Source of the DNA: Candidatus Dadabacteria bacterium
Lineage (GTDB): Bacteria > Desulfobacterota_D > UBA1144 > Nemesobacterales > Nemesobacteraceae
NCBI GenBank assembly: GCA_022819805.1
Contig: JAJEGO010000041.1
Location: forward strand, 1 to 33,734
Direction: 5' to 3'
DNA length: 33,734 nucleotides
The translations under genes and the position numbers were made by a program. Under the pieces are notes generated by a model. That model did no database searches. It was not told the DNA's origin and saw only the letters and a list, made by a program, of their open reading frames with translations. Positions 24,514-32,393 of the stretch are shown here, piece by piece (positions within the stretch are counted from its first letter, which is position 1; each line of letters opens with the position of its first letter).

Positions 24514-24702
24514 TTACTCCGACAGTTTTTCCACGGTTGGGAATTTTCCGACCTTCTCCCGGTTCTTTTTTATCTCTTCTTCAATTCTCTGGGAGTTTCG
24601 CTTCTCGAATTCATGGTCGTAGGGTTCCTGGGAAACCCTCTGCTCCTCGAGTCTCCGGCTCCATGAATCCCGCCTGTTTCTGATTTCATCCACAAGTCCC
24701 AT
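24514..24702 (-). CDS. Small charged protein of unknown function upstream of rpsU
   Basis: 62 residues, very rich in Glu, Arg and Lys, predicted fully helical (DEIRNRRDSWSRRLEEQRVS, then SQRIEEEIKKNREKVGKFP). An AGAGGA site 5 bases upstream of the ATG makes translation likely. No family is recognised. It lies 36 bases after the polysaccharide deacetylase gene and about 90 bases before rpsU, so it could close the ctp-deacetylase operon. Overlapping plus-strand frames have no protein-like character. Confidence 0.6.
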   Translation of the reverse strand: MGLVDEIRNRRDSWSRRLEEQRVSQEPYDHEFEKRNSQRIEEEIKKNREKVGKFPTVEKLSE

Positions 24703-24738
24703 GATAATCCTCTTTCAGGTTCTTCCTCCGCAACTGGC

Positions 24739-25614
24739 TCAGTTCATAGCAGCCGCGGATATTTTCATGAATTCCACTTTCTCCCCAATCTCGGGCATGT
24801 ATTCCACAAGAGCGTCTATAGTTTCCGGGTAAGGGTGACCTATGCCTACGGCTATGCCCTTTTTCTCAGCGATCCTTACCAGCTGATCAAGCCGCTCCAC
24901 AGTATATTCCTTGCTCCGCTCTCTCTGGTCAATGAAGACATCCCTTTTAAGCACCTTTACTCCTAGCCGTTTGGCCATGCTGTAGCCACGGGAATCCGGG
25001 GTCGTAAGGCTGTCAACAAAATAAAGGTCCCTGGCCTTGAGTTCCTGCATTACCGTTTTTACCGGCTCTTCATTCTCCATGAACTTGGAGCCCATATGGT
25101 TATTGACTCCCACTATGTTGGGAACGGCCATGATGTTTCTTCTGAGCTCCTCCCTTATACGTTCTATAGAGAAACCAAGCAGCAAAACCCCTTCTCCCGC
25201 GTCATCGGCCGTATAACCGGAAGAATACTTGGGTTCCATGGGAAGATGGAGAATCACGTCCATTCCCCCACGGTAAGCGGCGCGCGCGGCGTAGTGGGAA
25301 TGGGGAAGATGGGGAAGCACGGCAAAGTTAAGCGGTTGCTTGATCCTGAGGAGCCTGTCAACCGATTCTCTGTCCTGGCCCAGATCATCTATTATGAGAA
25401 CGACTCCGGGACGCTGAGGCTTTTTCTCCGCAACAGGCGTAGTCTCGCGGGGCGACCACTCGTCAATAAATCTCTCTACATACCGGAGACCGAAAATCGA
25501 AAAGGCAAAAAAGAAAAGCAGTACCAGTACAGCGTGGGAGAGTTTCGCCGTGCGTTTTTTATTGCCGGTTTTTGCGGCAGACGGTTTTTTTCTCGTTCGT
25601 TTCTTCTGACTCAA
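24739..25614 (-). CDS. Divergent polysaccharide deacetylase family protein (YibQ-like)
   Basis: 291 residues from a TTG preceded by GAGGAG at 9 bases. A Lys/Arg-rich cytoplasmic start is followed by one transmembrane segment (residues ~27-45, HAVLVLLFFFAFSIFGL), anchoring a periplasmic NodB-like domain. Motifs: VVLIIDDLGQD (Asp pair), VILHLPMEP, VGVNNHMGSKF and LYFVDSLTTPDSRG. These belong to the divergent polysaccharide deacetylase (DUF610) group, commonly found beside ctp-type proteases and envelope-maintenance genes. The true substrate is not settled. ctp lies upstream with a 13-base gap between the two coding regions' nearest ends. Confidence 0.88.
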   Translation of the reverse strand: MSQKKRTRKKPSAAKTGNKKRTAKLSHAVLVLLFFFAFSIFGLRYVERFIDEWSPRETTPVAEKKPQRPGVVLIIDDLGQDRESVDRLLRIKQPLNFAVLPHLPHSHYAARAAYRGGMDVILHLPMEPKYSSGYTADDAGEGVLLLGFSIERIREELRRNIMAVPNIVGVNNHMGSKFMENEEPVKTVMQELKARDLYFVDSLTTPDSRGYSMAKRLGVKVLKRDVFIDQRERSKEYTVERLDQLVRIAEKKGIAVGIGHPYPETIDALVEYMPEIGEKVEFMKISAAAMN

Positions 25615-25627
25615 GGCTATTATCTCC

Positions 25628-26767
25628 TCACATGCGTTTTATCGTTTCCAACGCCCTTGCAAGCTGCGGGTCGGAAGTGGTGTCCTTGTCGGCACCTTCA
25701 ACAAAAATATCAGGTTCTATGCCCTTGTCATCTATCAGGATCCCCTTGGGAGTAAAAAGTCTCGCCGTGGTTATTTTCACTCCCGCTTCCCCTGAGAGCT
25801 CTATTACGGACTGAACAGAGCCCTTGCCGAATGTTCTTGTACCGACTATTTTAGCTCTTCCGCTGTCTTTAAGAGCTCCAGCGAGAACTTCGGAAGCGCT
25901 CGCACTTCCCCGGTTTACTATTACGGCAACGTGATCTGCCGGTATCTCCATCCCCTCTCTCGCAAAATATTCCTTAGAAGTAAGCTCGGTCCTTCCCTTT
26001 ACGTTCAGGATAAGTCCTTTATCAATGAACATGTCGCAAAGCGCAAGCGCCTGTTCAAGCAATCCTCCGGGGTTGTTTCTCAGGTCAAGCACAAGTCCTC
26101 CGAGTTTCGCGCCATTTTCCTTTTCAAGCCCCCTGTAGGAACTGAGGAACTCATCGGCAGAGTCCCTGTGGAACTGCGAGAGCTTTATATACCCTATGTT
26201 TTTTTCAACCAGCTTGGACTCAACACTTCTGAGTTTCACTATCCGTCTTGTGATCGTGAATTCGTGACCTTCCTCGGTTCCCTCTCTTCTGACAATGATA
26301 TTCACCTCGGTCCCATCCCTCCCCCTTATGCGGTCCAAGGCGTCAACTATGTTGGTTTTCTCGGTACTCTCCCCGTCTATGGAAATAATGACATCTCCCG
26401 ATTTGACGCCGGCTTCCTGCGCCGGACCTCCCTCAATCGGAGATATAACGGTCAAGAGTCCGTCGCGCACCGTAATCTCGACCCCTATGCCTTCAAACTC
26501 CCCCATAGTTCCTATCTCGAGGTTTCTCAGGCTTTCAGATGAAAGATAAACAGAATAGGGATCAAGAGAATCAAACATGCCTTTTATCGCACTTTGGGTC
26601 AGCTGCTCGGAGGAGACCTCTTCCACGTAGTTTTTCTCTATGAGATTAAGTGCCTTTGCGAAGTCCGAGAGACCCCTGTATGTGTCCTCTTTTGCAAGAA
26701 GTGGAGTTGAAAAAAGAAAAAGCGGAATTAATGCATATACTATGAAAAAAAGGCGGAATTTTCTCAT
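25628..26767 (-). CDS. ctp: S41-family C-terminal processing peptidase
   Basis: 379 residues. The signal peptide is MRKFRLFFIVYALIPLFLF with cleavage after LLA. A PDZ domain (about residues 90-165; GEFEGIGVEITVRDG, SGDVIISIDGES) is followed by the S41 protease core with LVLDLRNNPGGLLEQA, the serine motif NRGSASASEVLAGAL near residue 290 and the catalytic Lys in RTFGKGSVQ. It acts in the periplasm, trimming protein C-termini. Length fits Ctp proteases of diderms. It is first in a minus-strand run with the deacetylase. Confidence 0.93.
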   Translation of the reverse strand: MRKFRLFFIVYALIPLFLFSTPLLAKEDTYRGLSDFAKALNLIEKNYVEEVSSEQLTQSAIKGMFDSLDPYSVYLSSESLRNLEIGTMGEFEGIGVEITVRDGLLTVISPIEGGPAQEAGVKSGDVIISIDGESTEKTNIVDALDRIRGRDGTEVNIIVRREGTEEGHEFTITRRIVKLRSVESKLVEKNIGYIKLSQFHRDSADEFLSSYRGLEKENGAKLGGLVLDLRNNPGGLLEQALALCDMFIDKGLILNVKGRTELTSKEYFAREGMEIPADHVAVIVNRGSASASEVLAGALKDSGRAKIVGTRTFGKGSVQSVIELSGEAGVKITTARLFTPKGILIDDKGIEPDIFVEGADKDTTSDPQLARALETIKRM

Positions 26768-26893
26768 CGGGATTTACTTTTTCGGTAGTTTACCTGAAAG
26801 GGATTTTTTTTGGACAGAGCAAATAAAGCAGAGTTTCTGCCCTTGATGAAAAAGGGGAAATAAGATAGCTTTACGGCAGATCGGTTCACTTAT

Positions 26894-27112
26894 ATGTCCA
26901 CACTTTTTACTGGAATAATATCAAGATTTGTCAAAAGCTGCGTTTCCGACCTTCCCGAAGCATCAAGGGAGTGGGTTCCGCTTAAAAGAGCGCTTTTTTA
27001 CCTAGGAGCACTTCTCATATACCCGGTCGCCCTGATCGTGGCCATGGTGGTAATCATTACGATCGTTGTGGTCGCATATCCCGTTTCCTACATCTACGAG
27101 GCAGTGAATTGA
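26894..27112 (+). CDS. Small membrane protein of unknown function ahead of uppS
   Basis: 72 residues. The first 30 form an amphipathic stretch (SRFVKSCVSDLPEASREWVP). One long hydrophobic helix, LYLGALLIYPVALIVAMVV-like at residues ~36-64, is followed by a short tail ending SYIYEAVN. The ribosome binding site is weak. No family is recognised. It lies 40 bases before uppS on the same strand and may be co-transcribed. It could be a partner of envelope synthesis, but that is only position-based. Confidence 0.5.
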   Translation: MSTLFTGIISRFVKSCVSDLPEASREWVPLKRALFYLGALLIYPVALIVAMVVIITIVVVAYPVSYIYEAVN

Positions 27113-27152
27113 AACGACTGTTGTCGGCGAAGCTCGCAAACAGTGTCCGGTA

Positions 27153-27893
27153 ATGCGGAAAAACCATGACATTCCCCAACCGGGTCCTATCCCCCGACAT
27201 GTCGTCATAATAATGGATGGCAACGGAAGATGGGCACGCCGCAAGAATCTCGACAGGCTGATCGGTCACAGGGAAGGAATAAAGTCGACAAGGTCGGTGG
27301 TCCGGGCCGCGCGGGAGATCGGAATAGAGTACTTAACACTTTATGCGTTTTCCGCCCAGAACTGGAAAAGACCCGGAGAAGAAGTCCTCGCTCTGATGGA
27401 TCTTTTAAGGTACTACCTTGCAAGCGAGGGCGAAAAGCTGCTTGCGCAGAACACAAGACTGAACGCAATTGGGAACCTCTCGAATCTCCCACCCGACATA
27501 CGCGAACTTCTTGGGCGCGTGATGAAAATGACCGAAAAATGCGACTCCCTGACAATAACCCTGGCACTCAGCTACGGGGGCAGGGAGGAGATAATCAACG
27601 CAGTGAACAGCATAATCGCGGAGGGAAAGAAAAAAACGGTAACCGAGGAGGATTTCCAGGAACATCTGTATACATCTCAACTGCCGGAACCCGATCTGCT
27701 CATAAGAACTGGGGGAGAGATGAGACTCTCCAACTTTCTGCTGTGGCAGTTGGCCTACGCCGAAATATACGTTACCAAGACTCTCTGGCCCAACTTCAGA
27801 AGAAGGCATTTGCTAAAAGCCATCGCCAATTACCGAAACAGGGAAAGAAGGTTCGGACTGACAGGAGAACAGATACGGGAGAAAGGGCGCTAG
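27153..27893 (+). CDS. uppS: Isoprenyl transferase (undecaprenyl diphosphate synthase)
   Basis: 246 residues. UppS builds the C55 lipid carrier used for peptidoglycan and other envelope polymers. Signatures: HVVIIMDGNGRWARRK (catalytic Asp and pyrophosphate-binding), GHREGIKS, LTLYAFSAQNWKRP, LALSYGGREEI, and the C-terminal pair DLLIRTGGEMRLSNFLLWQ and AYAEIYVTKTLWPNF. All catalytic residues are present. dxr follows with one base between, and rseP overlaps that; these three are typical neighbours, but cdsA normally between uppS and dxr is absent. Confidence 0.96.
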   Translation: MRKNHDIPQPGPIPRHVVIIMDGNGRWARRKNLDRLIGHREGIKSTRSVVRAAREIGIEYLTLYAFSAQNWKRPGEEVLALMDLLRYYLASEGEKLLAQNTRLNAIGNLSNLPPDIRELLGRVMKMTEKCDSLTITLALSYGGREEIINAVNSIIAEGKKKTVTEEDFQEHLYTSQLPEPDLLIRTGGEMRLSNFLLWQLAYAEIYVTKTLWPNFRRRHLLKAIANYRNRERRFGLTGEQIREKGR

Positions 27894-27894
27894 A

Positions 27895-29052
27895 TTGAAG
27901 AAGGTCTCCATACTCGGGTCAACAGGCTCGATCGGATCGCAGACACTTGAGATAGTACGAAGATTTCCCGAGAGGTTCGAGGTCACGGGTCTTTGCGCCG
28001 GGAAAAATATCGATCTCCTGGCAGAACAGATAACCGAATTTGCTCCCAAGGTCGTATCGGTCACCCGGAAGGAAGACTCCGAACGGCTAAGGGAAATCGC
28101 GGGTCCGAAAACCAAGATATATTACGGAAACGAGGGAAACATCGCGGTCGCTACGGAAGGCAATTGCGATCTGGTCATATCTTCCATGGTAGGTTTCCCG
28201 GGTCTTCTGCCCACACTCTCGGCAATAAAGGGTGGAAAAGATGTGGCAATAGCGAACAAGGAATCCCTTGTGGTCGCCGGAGGGCTTCTCATTTCCGAGG
28301 CAAGAAACCAAGGTGTGACTCTCCTTCCCGTGGACAGCGAACACAGCGCCGTTTTCCAGACGCTCCGGGAAAAAGACCGTGAATTCCTCAAACGGATGAT
28401 CATAACGGCATCAGGTGGACCATTTCGCAAAACCCCGAAAGAAGATCTGGAAAAAGTCACGGTCGCCGACGCGCTTTGCCACCCCACATGGAAAATGGGA
28501 GACAAGATAACCATAGATTCGGCGACACTGATGAACAAGGGTTTTGAAATTATAGAGGCGAAGTGGTTCTTTGACATGCCAGTCGAAAAAATATCGATCT
28601 GGGTGCATCCCCAGAGCATCGTGCATTCAATCCTTGAATATGTTGACGGCTCGTTCATAACCCATCTCTCCGCCTCCGACATGAAAATACCGATAGCCCG
28701 TGCCCTTTCCTATCCCGAAAGGCTTGATCTCGGGCACCCCGCCGCCTCGCCGGACGATCTGTCCGACATTACGTTTGAAGAGCTAGATGCCGACAAATTC
28801 GAGGCTCCCGCAATGGCAATTGAATGTCTCCGCATGGGCGGCACTTATCCGACGGTCCTAAACGCCGCGAACGAAGTGGCCGTAAACGCGTTTCTTGACG
28901 AAAAGATTAAATTCACCGACATAATCCCGATTGTCAGAGAAACGGTTGAGCGTCACGACAAACTTGACTCGGGATGTCTCGACAATATATTAGAGGCGGA
29001 CAAGTGGTCTAGGAGTGCCGCCGACTCGGTAATGGAGAGCCTTATTTCTTAG
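27895..29052 (+). CDS. dxr: 1-deoxy-D-xylulose 5-phosphate reductoisomerase
   Basis: 385 residues with a TTG start. The start is supported by AAGGG about 7 bases upstream and the family N-terminus KKVSILGSTGSIGSQTLEIV, an NADPH-binding loop. Metal-binding VDSEHSAVFQ, MITASGGPFR, HPTWKMGDKITIDSATLMNKG and the C-terminal NAANEVAV follow. Dxr makes MEP, the second step of the non-mevalonate isoprenoid route that feeds UppS. It overlaps the rseP start region. Confidence 0.97.
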   Translation: MKKVSILGSTGSIGSQTLEIVRRFPERFEVTGLCAGKNIDLLAEQITEFAPKVVSVTRKEDSERLREIAGPKTKIYYGNEGNIAVATEGNCDLVISSMVGFPGLLPTLSAIKGGKDVAIANKESLVVAGGLLISEARNQGVTLLPVDSEHSAVFQTLREKDREFLKRMIITASGGPFRKTPKEDLEKVTVADALCHPTWKMGDKITIDSATLMNKGFEIIEAKWFFDMPVEKISIWVHPQSIVHSILEYVDGSFITHLSASDMKIPIARALSYPERLDLGHPAASPDDLSDITFEELDADKFEAPAMAIECLRMGGTYPTVLNAANEVAVNAFLDEKIKFTDIIPIVRETVERHDKLDSGCLDNILEADKWSRSAADSVMESLIS

Positions 29053-29054
29053 TG

Positions 29055-30641
29055 ATGATTACAATTCTGGCTTTTATCTTCGTAATAGGAATCCTGGTCT
29101 TCTTTCACGAACTGGGGCATTTTCTGCTCGCGAAAAGAAGCAATATAAGGGTTGAGAAGTTCTCTCTGGGCTTCGGCCCGAAACTCGTTTCTTTCGTAAG
29201 GGGCGAAACGGAGTACCTGGTTTCGGCCCTTCCTCTAGGCGGATACGTGAAAATGTACGGAGAGGGGAAAGAGGCAAACATAATTGTCGAAAACATCACA
29301 GACACTGAATCCCCGCTTGCCTCGGGAGACAGAATTGTCGGGATAACGGGATTCAGCCTTGAACAATACGCAAGCTGGGAAAAGCTTCTCTACGCCCTAA
29401 AATCAGACTCGAACCAGGAAAAAGAATTCGAGGTGGAGAGAGACGGGAAGATCTACACTTTCCCCGTCAGCCTCTCGGCCCTCTACGATATAGAAGCGTA
29501 TTACGAAAAAGACTATCACAGAGGTTTTTCCGGCAAGTCGCTTACTGACAGGTTCCTAGTGGTCATAGCAGGGCCGGCTATGAATTTCATAATTCCCTTC
29601 TTCTTCATGCCTCTTGTGTTCATGTTCGGAATAAGCGTCTCAGGTTATCTGGAAGATCCTCCGGACATAACTTACGTAAAGAAAGATTCCCCAGCCCAGC
29701 TATCGGGATTCGCCGCGGGCGACAGGATACTCAGCATAAACGGAAAAGAGGTCAAAAACTGGAAAGACGTAAACATTGCCGTTCACTCAAACCCCGATTC
29801 GCTGCTCGAATTCAGGGTAAAAACGGGAGGCGAGACCAGAACCCTGACGCTTTTCGCCGAAGCCGGTCCTGACGGCAGGGTGGAAACCGGATTCGCGAGG
29901 CCCATAGCCGCGACCATAGCCCAGGTGTCCGAGGGCCGACCCGCCTGGAGAGCAGGCATACTTCCGGGAGACAGGATAAAGGCCATAGACGGCGTAGGGG
30001 TGACGGACTGGAACCATATGTCGGACATAATAGCCGAAAGCGGGGGCAAAGAACTTGATTTTACGGTCGAGCGCGGAGGAAATGAGATGGATTTTCGCCT
30101 AGCGGCGGAAATGGATAAAGGCATCGAACGCTATATAGTCGGCATTACCCCGAGCACGGACACCGTGCTAAAAAAATACGGCTTTTTCGAATCACTTTAC
30201 AGGGGAGTGGCCGAAGCCGCCCGGATGACGGTTGAGATTACCATTTTGTTCTTCGGATTCCTGTTCAAGCTCATAACCGGGAAAATAGCGCTTGCCACGG
30301 CCGGAAAAACGGTCGCGGGACCGATCCTCATAGCCAAAGTATCGGGGGACGTAGCTCAAAGCGGCATATCGAACCTCCTTCAGTTCACCTCGCTTATAAG
30401 CATAAACCTCGCGTTAATAAACCTTCTCCCCATACCGATGCTCGACGGGGGACATCTGCTTTATCTGGGCATCGAGAAGATAAAGAGAAAGCCGCTCAGC
30501 GTAAAAACCCTTGAGATAACCCAGCGAATCGGATTCTCCTTTCTCATTTTCATCATGGCGGCGGCCCTGTATAACGACATTCTCCGGATACGCGGAGACA
30601 TATTCTCGCAGTTCGGTAAATTTCTCGATCTTTTCCGGTAA
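29055..30641 (+). CDS. rseP: Site-2 intramembrane metalloprotease RseP with an extra PDZ-like domain
   Basis: 528 residues from ATG 29055; a GTG at 29052 overlapping the dxr stop would add one residue. HELGH at residues 18-22 and the LDG motif in LLPIPMLDGGHLLYL form the zinc site in the membrane. RFLVVIAGPAMNFIIPF marks the second span. Between spans 2 and 3 are two PDZ domains (KKDSPAQLSGFAAGDRILSI and GRPAWRAGILPGDRIKAIDG). A further PDZ-like stretch (TDTESPLASGDRIVGITGFS) lies before span 2, making the protein about 75 residues longer than the usual ~450. It cleaves anti-sigma factors and signal-peptide remnants at the inner membrane. Confidence 0.94.
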   Translation: MITILAFIFVIGILVFFHELGHFLLAKRSNIRVEKFSLGFGPKLVSFVRGETEYLVSALPLGGYVKMYGEGKEANIIVENITDTESPLASGDRIVGITGFSLEQYASWEKLLYALKSDSNQEKEFEVERDGKIYTFPVSLSALYDIEAYYEKDYHRGFSGKSLTDRFLVVIAGPAMNFIIPFFFMPLVFMFGISVSGYLEDPPDITYVKKDSPAQLSGFAAGDRILSINGKEVKNWKDVNIAVHSNPDSLLEFRVKTGGETRTLTLFAEAGPDGRVETGFARPIAATIAQVSEGRPAWRAGILPGDRIKAIDGVGVTDWNHMSDIIAESGGKELDFTVERGGNEMDFRLAAEMDKGIERYIVGITPSTDTVLKKYGFFESLYRGVAEAARMTVEITILFFGFLFKLITGKIALATAGKTVAGPILIAKVSGDVAQSGISNLLQFTSLISINLALINLLPIPMLDGGHLLYLGIEKIKRKPLSVKTLEITQRIGFSFLIFIMAAALYNDILRIRGDIFSQFGKFLDLFR

Positions 30642-30668
30642 AATTAACAGCGGGAGAGACCCTCAACC

Positions 30669-31091
30669 ATGAAAAAGGACAGCGAGGAAATACTCAGGAT
30701 TAACAGCCTTTTTTACGAGGCCCTGGGAACCAGGAATCTCAAGCTCATGGGAGAGGTCTGGATAAAGGACTCTAGGTCCGGTTGCGTTCACCCGGGATGG
30801 ACCGCTCTTCGCAACTGGGAAGCTATCAGGCAAAGCTGGGAGAGCGTTTTTGATCCCCAAGATCAGGTTGACATAAGCATTTCCAACGTGACCGTGGATA
30901 TAGGCGACAACATCGCCTGGGTTACCTGCCTTCAGGAGATGGTATACATAAAAAGGGACCCGGTCATGTTCAATCTCTCTCAGTCAACCAACATATTCGA
31001 GAAGCAAGACGGCAGGTGGCTTATGATCTTTCACCACGCCTCGCCAATACCCGTACGGGGTTACGAACCGGATAAAAAGACCATACAGTGA
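30669..31091 (+). CDS. NTF2/SnoaL-like protein
   Basis: 140 residues, one cone-shaped NTF2-like domain: the helical start RINSLFYEALGTRNLKLM, HPGWTALRNWEAIRQSW, NVTVDIGDNIAWVTCLQEM and GRWLMIFHHASPI. This arrangement is typical of SnoaL_3/DUF4440-type proteins, which are often small-molecule binding or enzymatic. There is no signal peptide. It follows rseP by 27 bases and may be co-transcribed. Family call moderate to good; role unknown. Confidence 0.82.
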   Translation: MKKDSEEILRINSLFYEALGTRNLKLMGEVWIKDSRSGCVHPGWTALRNWEAIRQSWESVFDPQDQVDISISNVTVDIGDNIAWVTCLQEMVYIKRDPVMFNLSQSTNIFEKQDGRWLMIFHHASPIPVRGYEPDKKTIQ

Positions 31092-31156
31092 GTACTTCGG
31101 AAATACAGTATCAGGTAATGTAGCACCTCAAATACTCCACTCGAACAGCACCTGAT

Positions 31157-31534
31157 TTAAAAAGCGATACGCTTGACGCCTTCAACAATATCGAAATGTG
31201 TATCATTGCTTAACACTGGCAGAGAATGCTCACGTGCCAGCGCCGCAATCCAGATGTCATTTATTGGGATGGGTTTTCCCAGCCGTTTTAATTCTAAGCA
31301 GATATCGGCATATTCATGTGCCGTTGCCGAAGTAATATCAGCGATCTCGGTCAACGGAAGATATCGGCGAAGCCATTCCTCGTAACGGCTTCGATGACGC
31401 GACCGGCGAATACCGGAATAATACTCACCAAGAACAACGCTTGGGATAACGAGCCGGTCAGCAGACCGAAAAGGAGTCTCAACGGCCGCAAGTCCCTCTG
31501 ACCACGCGGATAATGCGTTGGTATCGAGGATCAC
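31157..31534 (-). CDS. PIN-domain ribonuclease toxin (VapC-type)
   Basis: 125 residues with a GTG start that overlaps the antitoxin stop (GTGA). The four acidic residues of PIN domains are present: Asp4 (MILDTNA), Glu37 (VVLGEYYSG), Asp93 (INDIWIAAL) and Asp111 (SNDTHFD). It would cleave RNA, often tRNA, unless bound by its antitoxin. Codon use, for example TTT/AAT-rich stretches at the 3' end, looks a little different from the flanking genes. This fits horizontal transfer but is not proof. Confidence 0.9.
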   Translation of the reverse strand: MILDTNALSAWSEGLAAVETPFRSADRLVIPSVVLGEYYSGIRRSRHRSRYEEWLRRYLPLTEIADITSATAHEYADICLELKRLGKPIPINDIWIAALAREHSLPVLSNDTHFDIVEGVKRIAF

Positions 31535-31782
31535 GCAATATCCTCAGGATGGATTGTTTCAAATTCCTCTTCGATTATATCAAGGATGCGACGGTTTTCG
31601 TCCGAGAGATCTGAGAGCGCACCAAATCCCGCCATCCAAGGAGGATCTGTTCTGCTTGTGCGACGACGGATATGTTCCTCAAGGGCTTCAGTGAAAAACC
31701 GCTTCAAGGTCATGCCACGGCTGGCTGCAAGGGCTTTGACCTTTCTAAAAAGGGCGTCTGGAAGTTCAACGGTCGTTTTCAT
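31531..31782 (-). CDS. Ribbon-helix-helix antitoxin (VapB-type)
   Basis: 83 residues. The N-terminal MKTTVELPDALFRKVKALAA is a ribbon-helix-helix DNA-binding domain. The C-terminal part, acidic and proline-containing (SDENRRILDIIEEEFETIHP), would wrap the toxin. It lies directly upstream of the PIN toxin with a 4-base overlap. The operator-like repeats in the promoter match a self-repressing antitoxin. The start ATG has no ribosome binding site; the promoter position suggests a leaderless mRNA. Confidence 0.9.
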   Translation of the reverse strand: MKTTVELPDALFRKVKALAASRGMTLKRFFTEALEEHIRRRTSRTDPPWMAGFGALSDLSDENRRILDIIEEEFETIHPEDIA

Positions 31783-31784
31783 GC

Positions 31785-31817
31785 TACCATATTACCATAA
31801 TTATGGGAATCCCTCAA
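31785..31817 (-). promoter_or_regulatory. Promoter and operator of the toxin-antitoxin pair
   Basis: Minus strand: -35 TTGAGG (31812-31817), 17-base spacer, -10 TAATAT (31789-31794). A perfect 12-base palindrome CCATAATTATGG (31795-31806) sits in the spacer. The heptamer TACCATA (plus strand) is repeated at 31785-31791 and 31793-31799, an 8-base period, covering the -10. This is a plausible RHH operator. The predicted start is base 31782, the first base of the antitoxin ATG. Confidence 0.6.
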
Positions 31818-31850
31818 GTCATCTGGAATAGTGGCAGATCAATATGAGTT

Positions 31851-32393
31851 TCAGGGAGTTTTTGCCTTTGGGTTCATTCGCTCGAGGTAAACCGAAGCAC
31901 CCAGCTTTTCAAGTCGCGCTGCCTTTTTCTTTACTTCGGAAGAAAGCTTCTTTTTGTACTCCGCTACTGCGCGTAAAAGTTCCGGGTCGGCAACGGAAAG
32001 AATCTCAACAGCAAGGATGCCGGCGTTTTTCGCTCCGCCGAGAGCAACCGTGGCGACCGGAACGCCTGAAGGCATCTGCAGAATGGAAAGCACGGAATCC
32101 CATCCATCAATCGAATTTGAGGATTTTATCGGAACCCCTATGACCGGAAGGGGAGAAACTGAGGCCACCATTCCCGGAAGATGCGCCGCACCCCCCGCCC
32201 CGGCTATTATGACTTTAATCCCTCTTTTATGAGCCTTTTTTGAAAAATCCACGAGGCGCTCCGGAGTTCTGTGCGCCGAGACTATGGTAACTTCATGTCC
32301 CACGCCGAATTGCTCCAAGACCTCAACCGCTTCCGCCATGACCGGAAGATCCGAGTCAGAGCCCATAATAACGCTCACTAAAACAGGTTTCAT
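31851..32393 (-). CDS. purE: 5-(carboxyamino)imidazole ribonucleotide mutase
   Basis: 180 residues, class I Pur[14 protein letters not shown] binds substrate, with [44 protein letters not shown] and [14 protein letters not shown] following. It rearranges N5-CAIR (made by PurK) to CAIR. Its ATG overlaps the purK stop (ATGA), so the gene order purK-purE is the reverse of the common purEK. The C-terminus has a Lys-rich tail of about 20 residues beyond the usual ending. Confidence 0.96.
   Translation of the reverse strand: MKPVLVSVIMGSDSDLPVMAEAVEVLEQFGVGHEVTIVSAHRTPERLVDFSKKAHKRGIKVIIAGAGGAAHLPGMVASVSPLPVIGVPIKSSNSIDGWDSVLSILQMPSGVPVATVALGGAKNAGILAVEILSVADPELLRAVAEYKKKLSSEVKKKAARLEKLGASVYLERMNPKAKTP

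Noticed and set aside
26825-26860. Short hairpin (GCAGA/TCTGC, 3-base loop) upstream of ctp
   Set aside because: The stem is only five base pairs and the following T-run is interrupted, so neither a terminator nor an attenuator can be supported.
27230-27898. 222-codon plus-strand frame overlapping uppS
   Set aside because: Same strand but another frame from uppS; Arg/Thr/Gly-rich with no fold, whereas uppS has every family motif.
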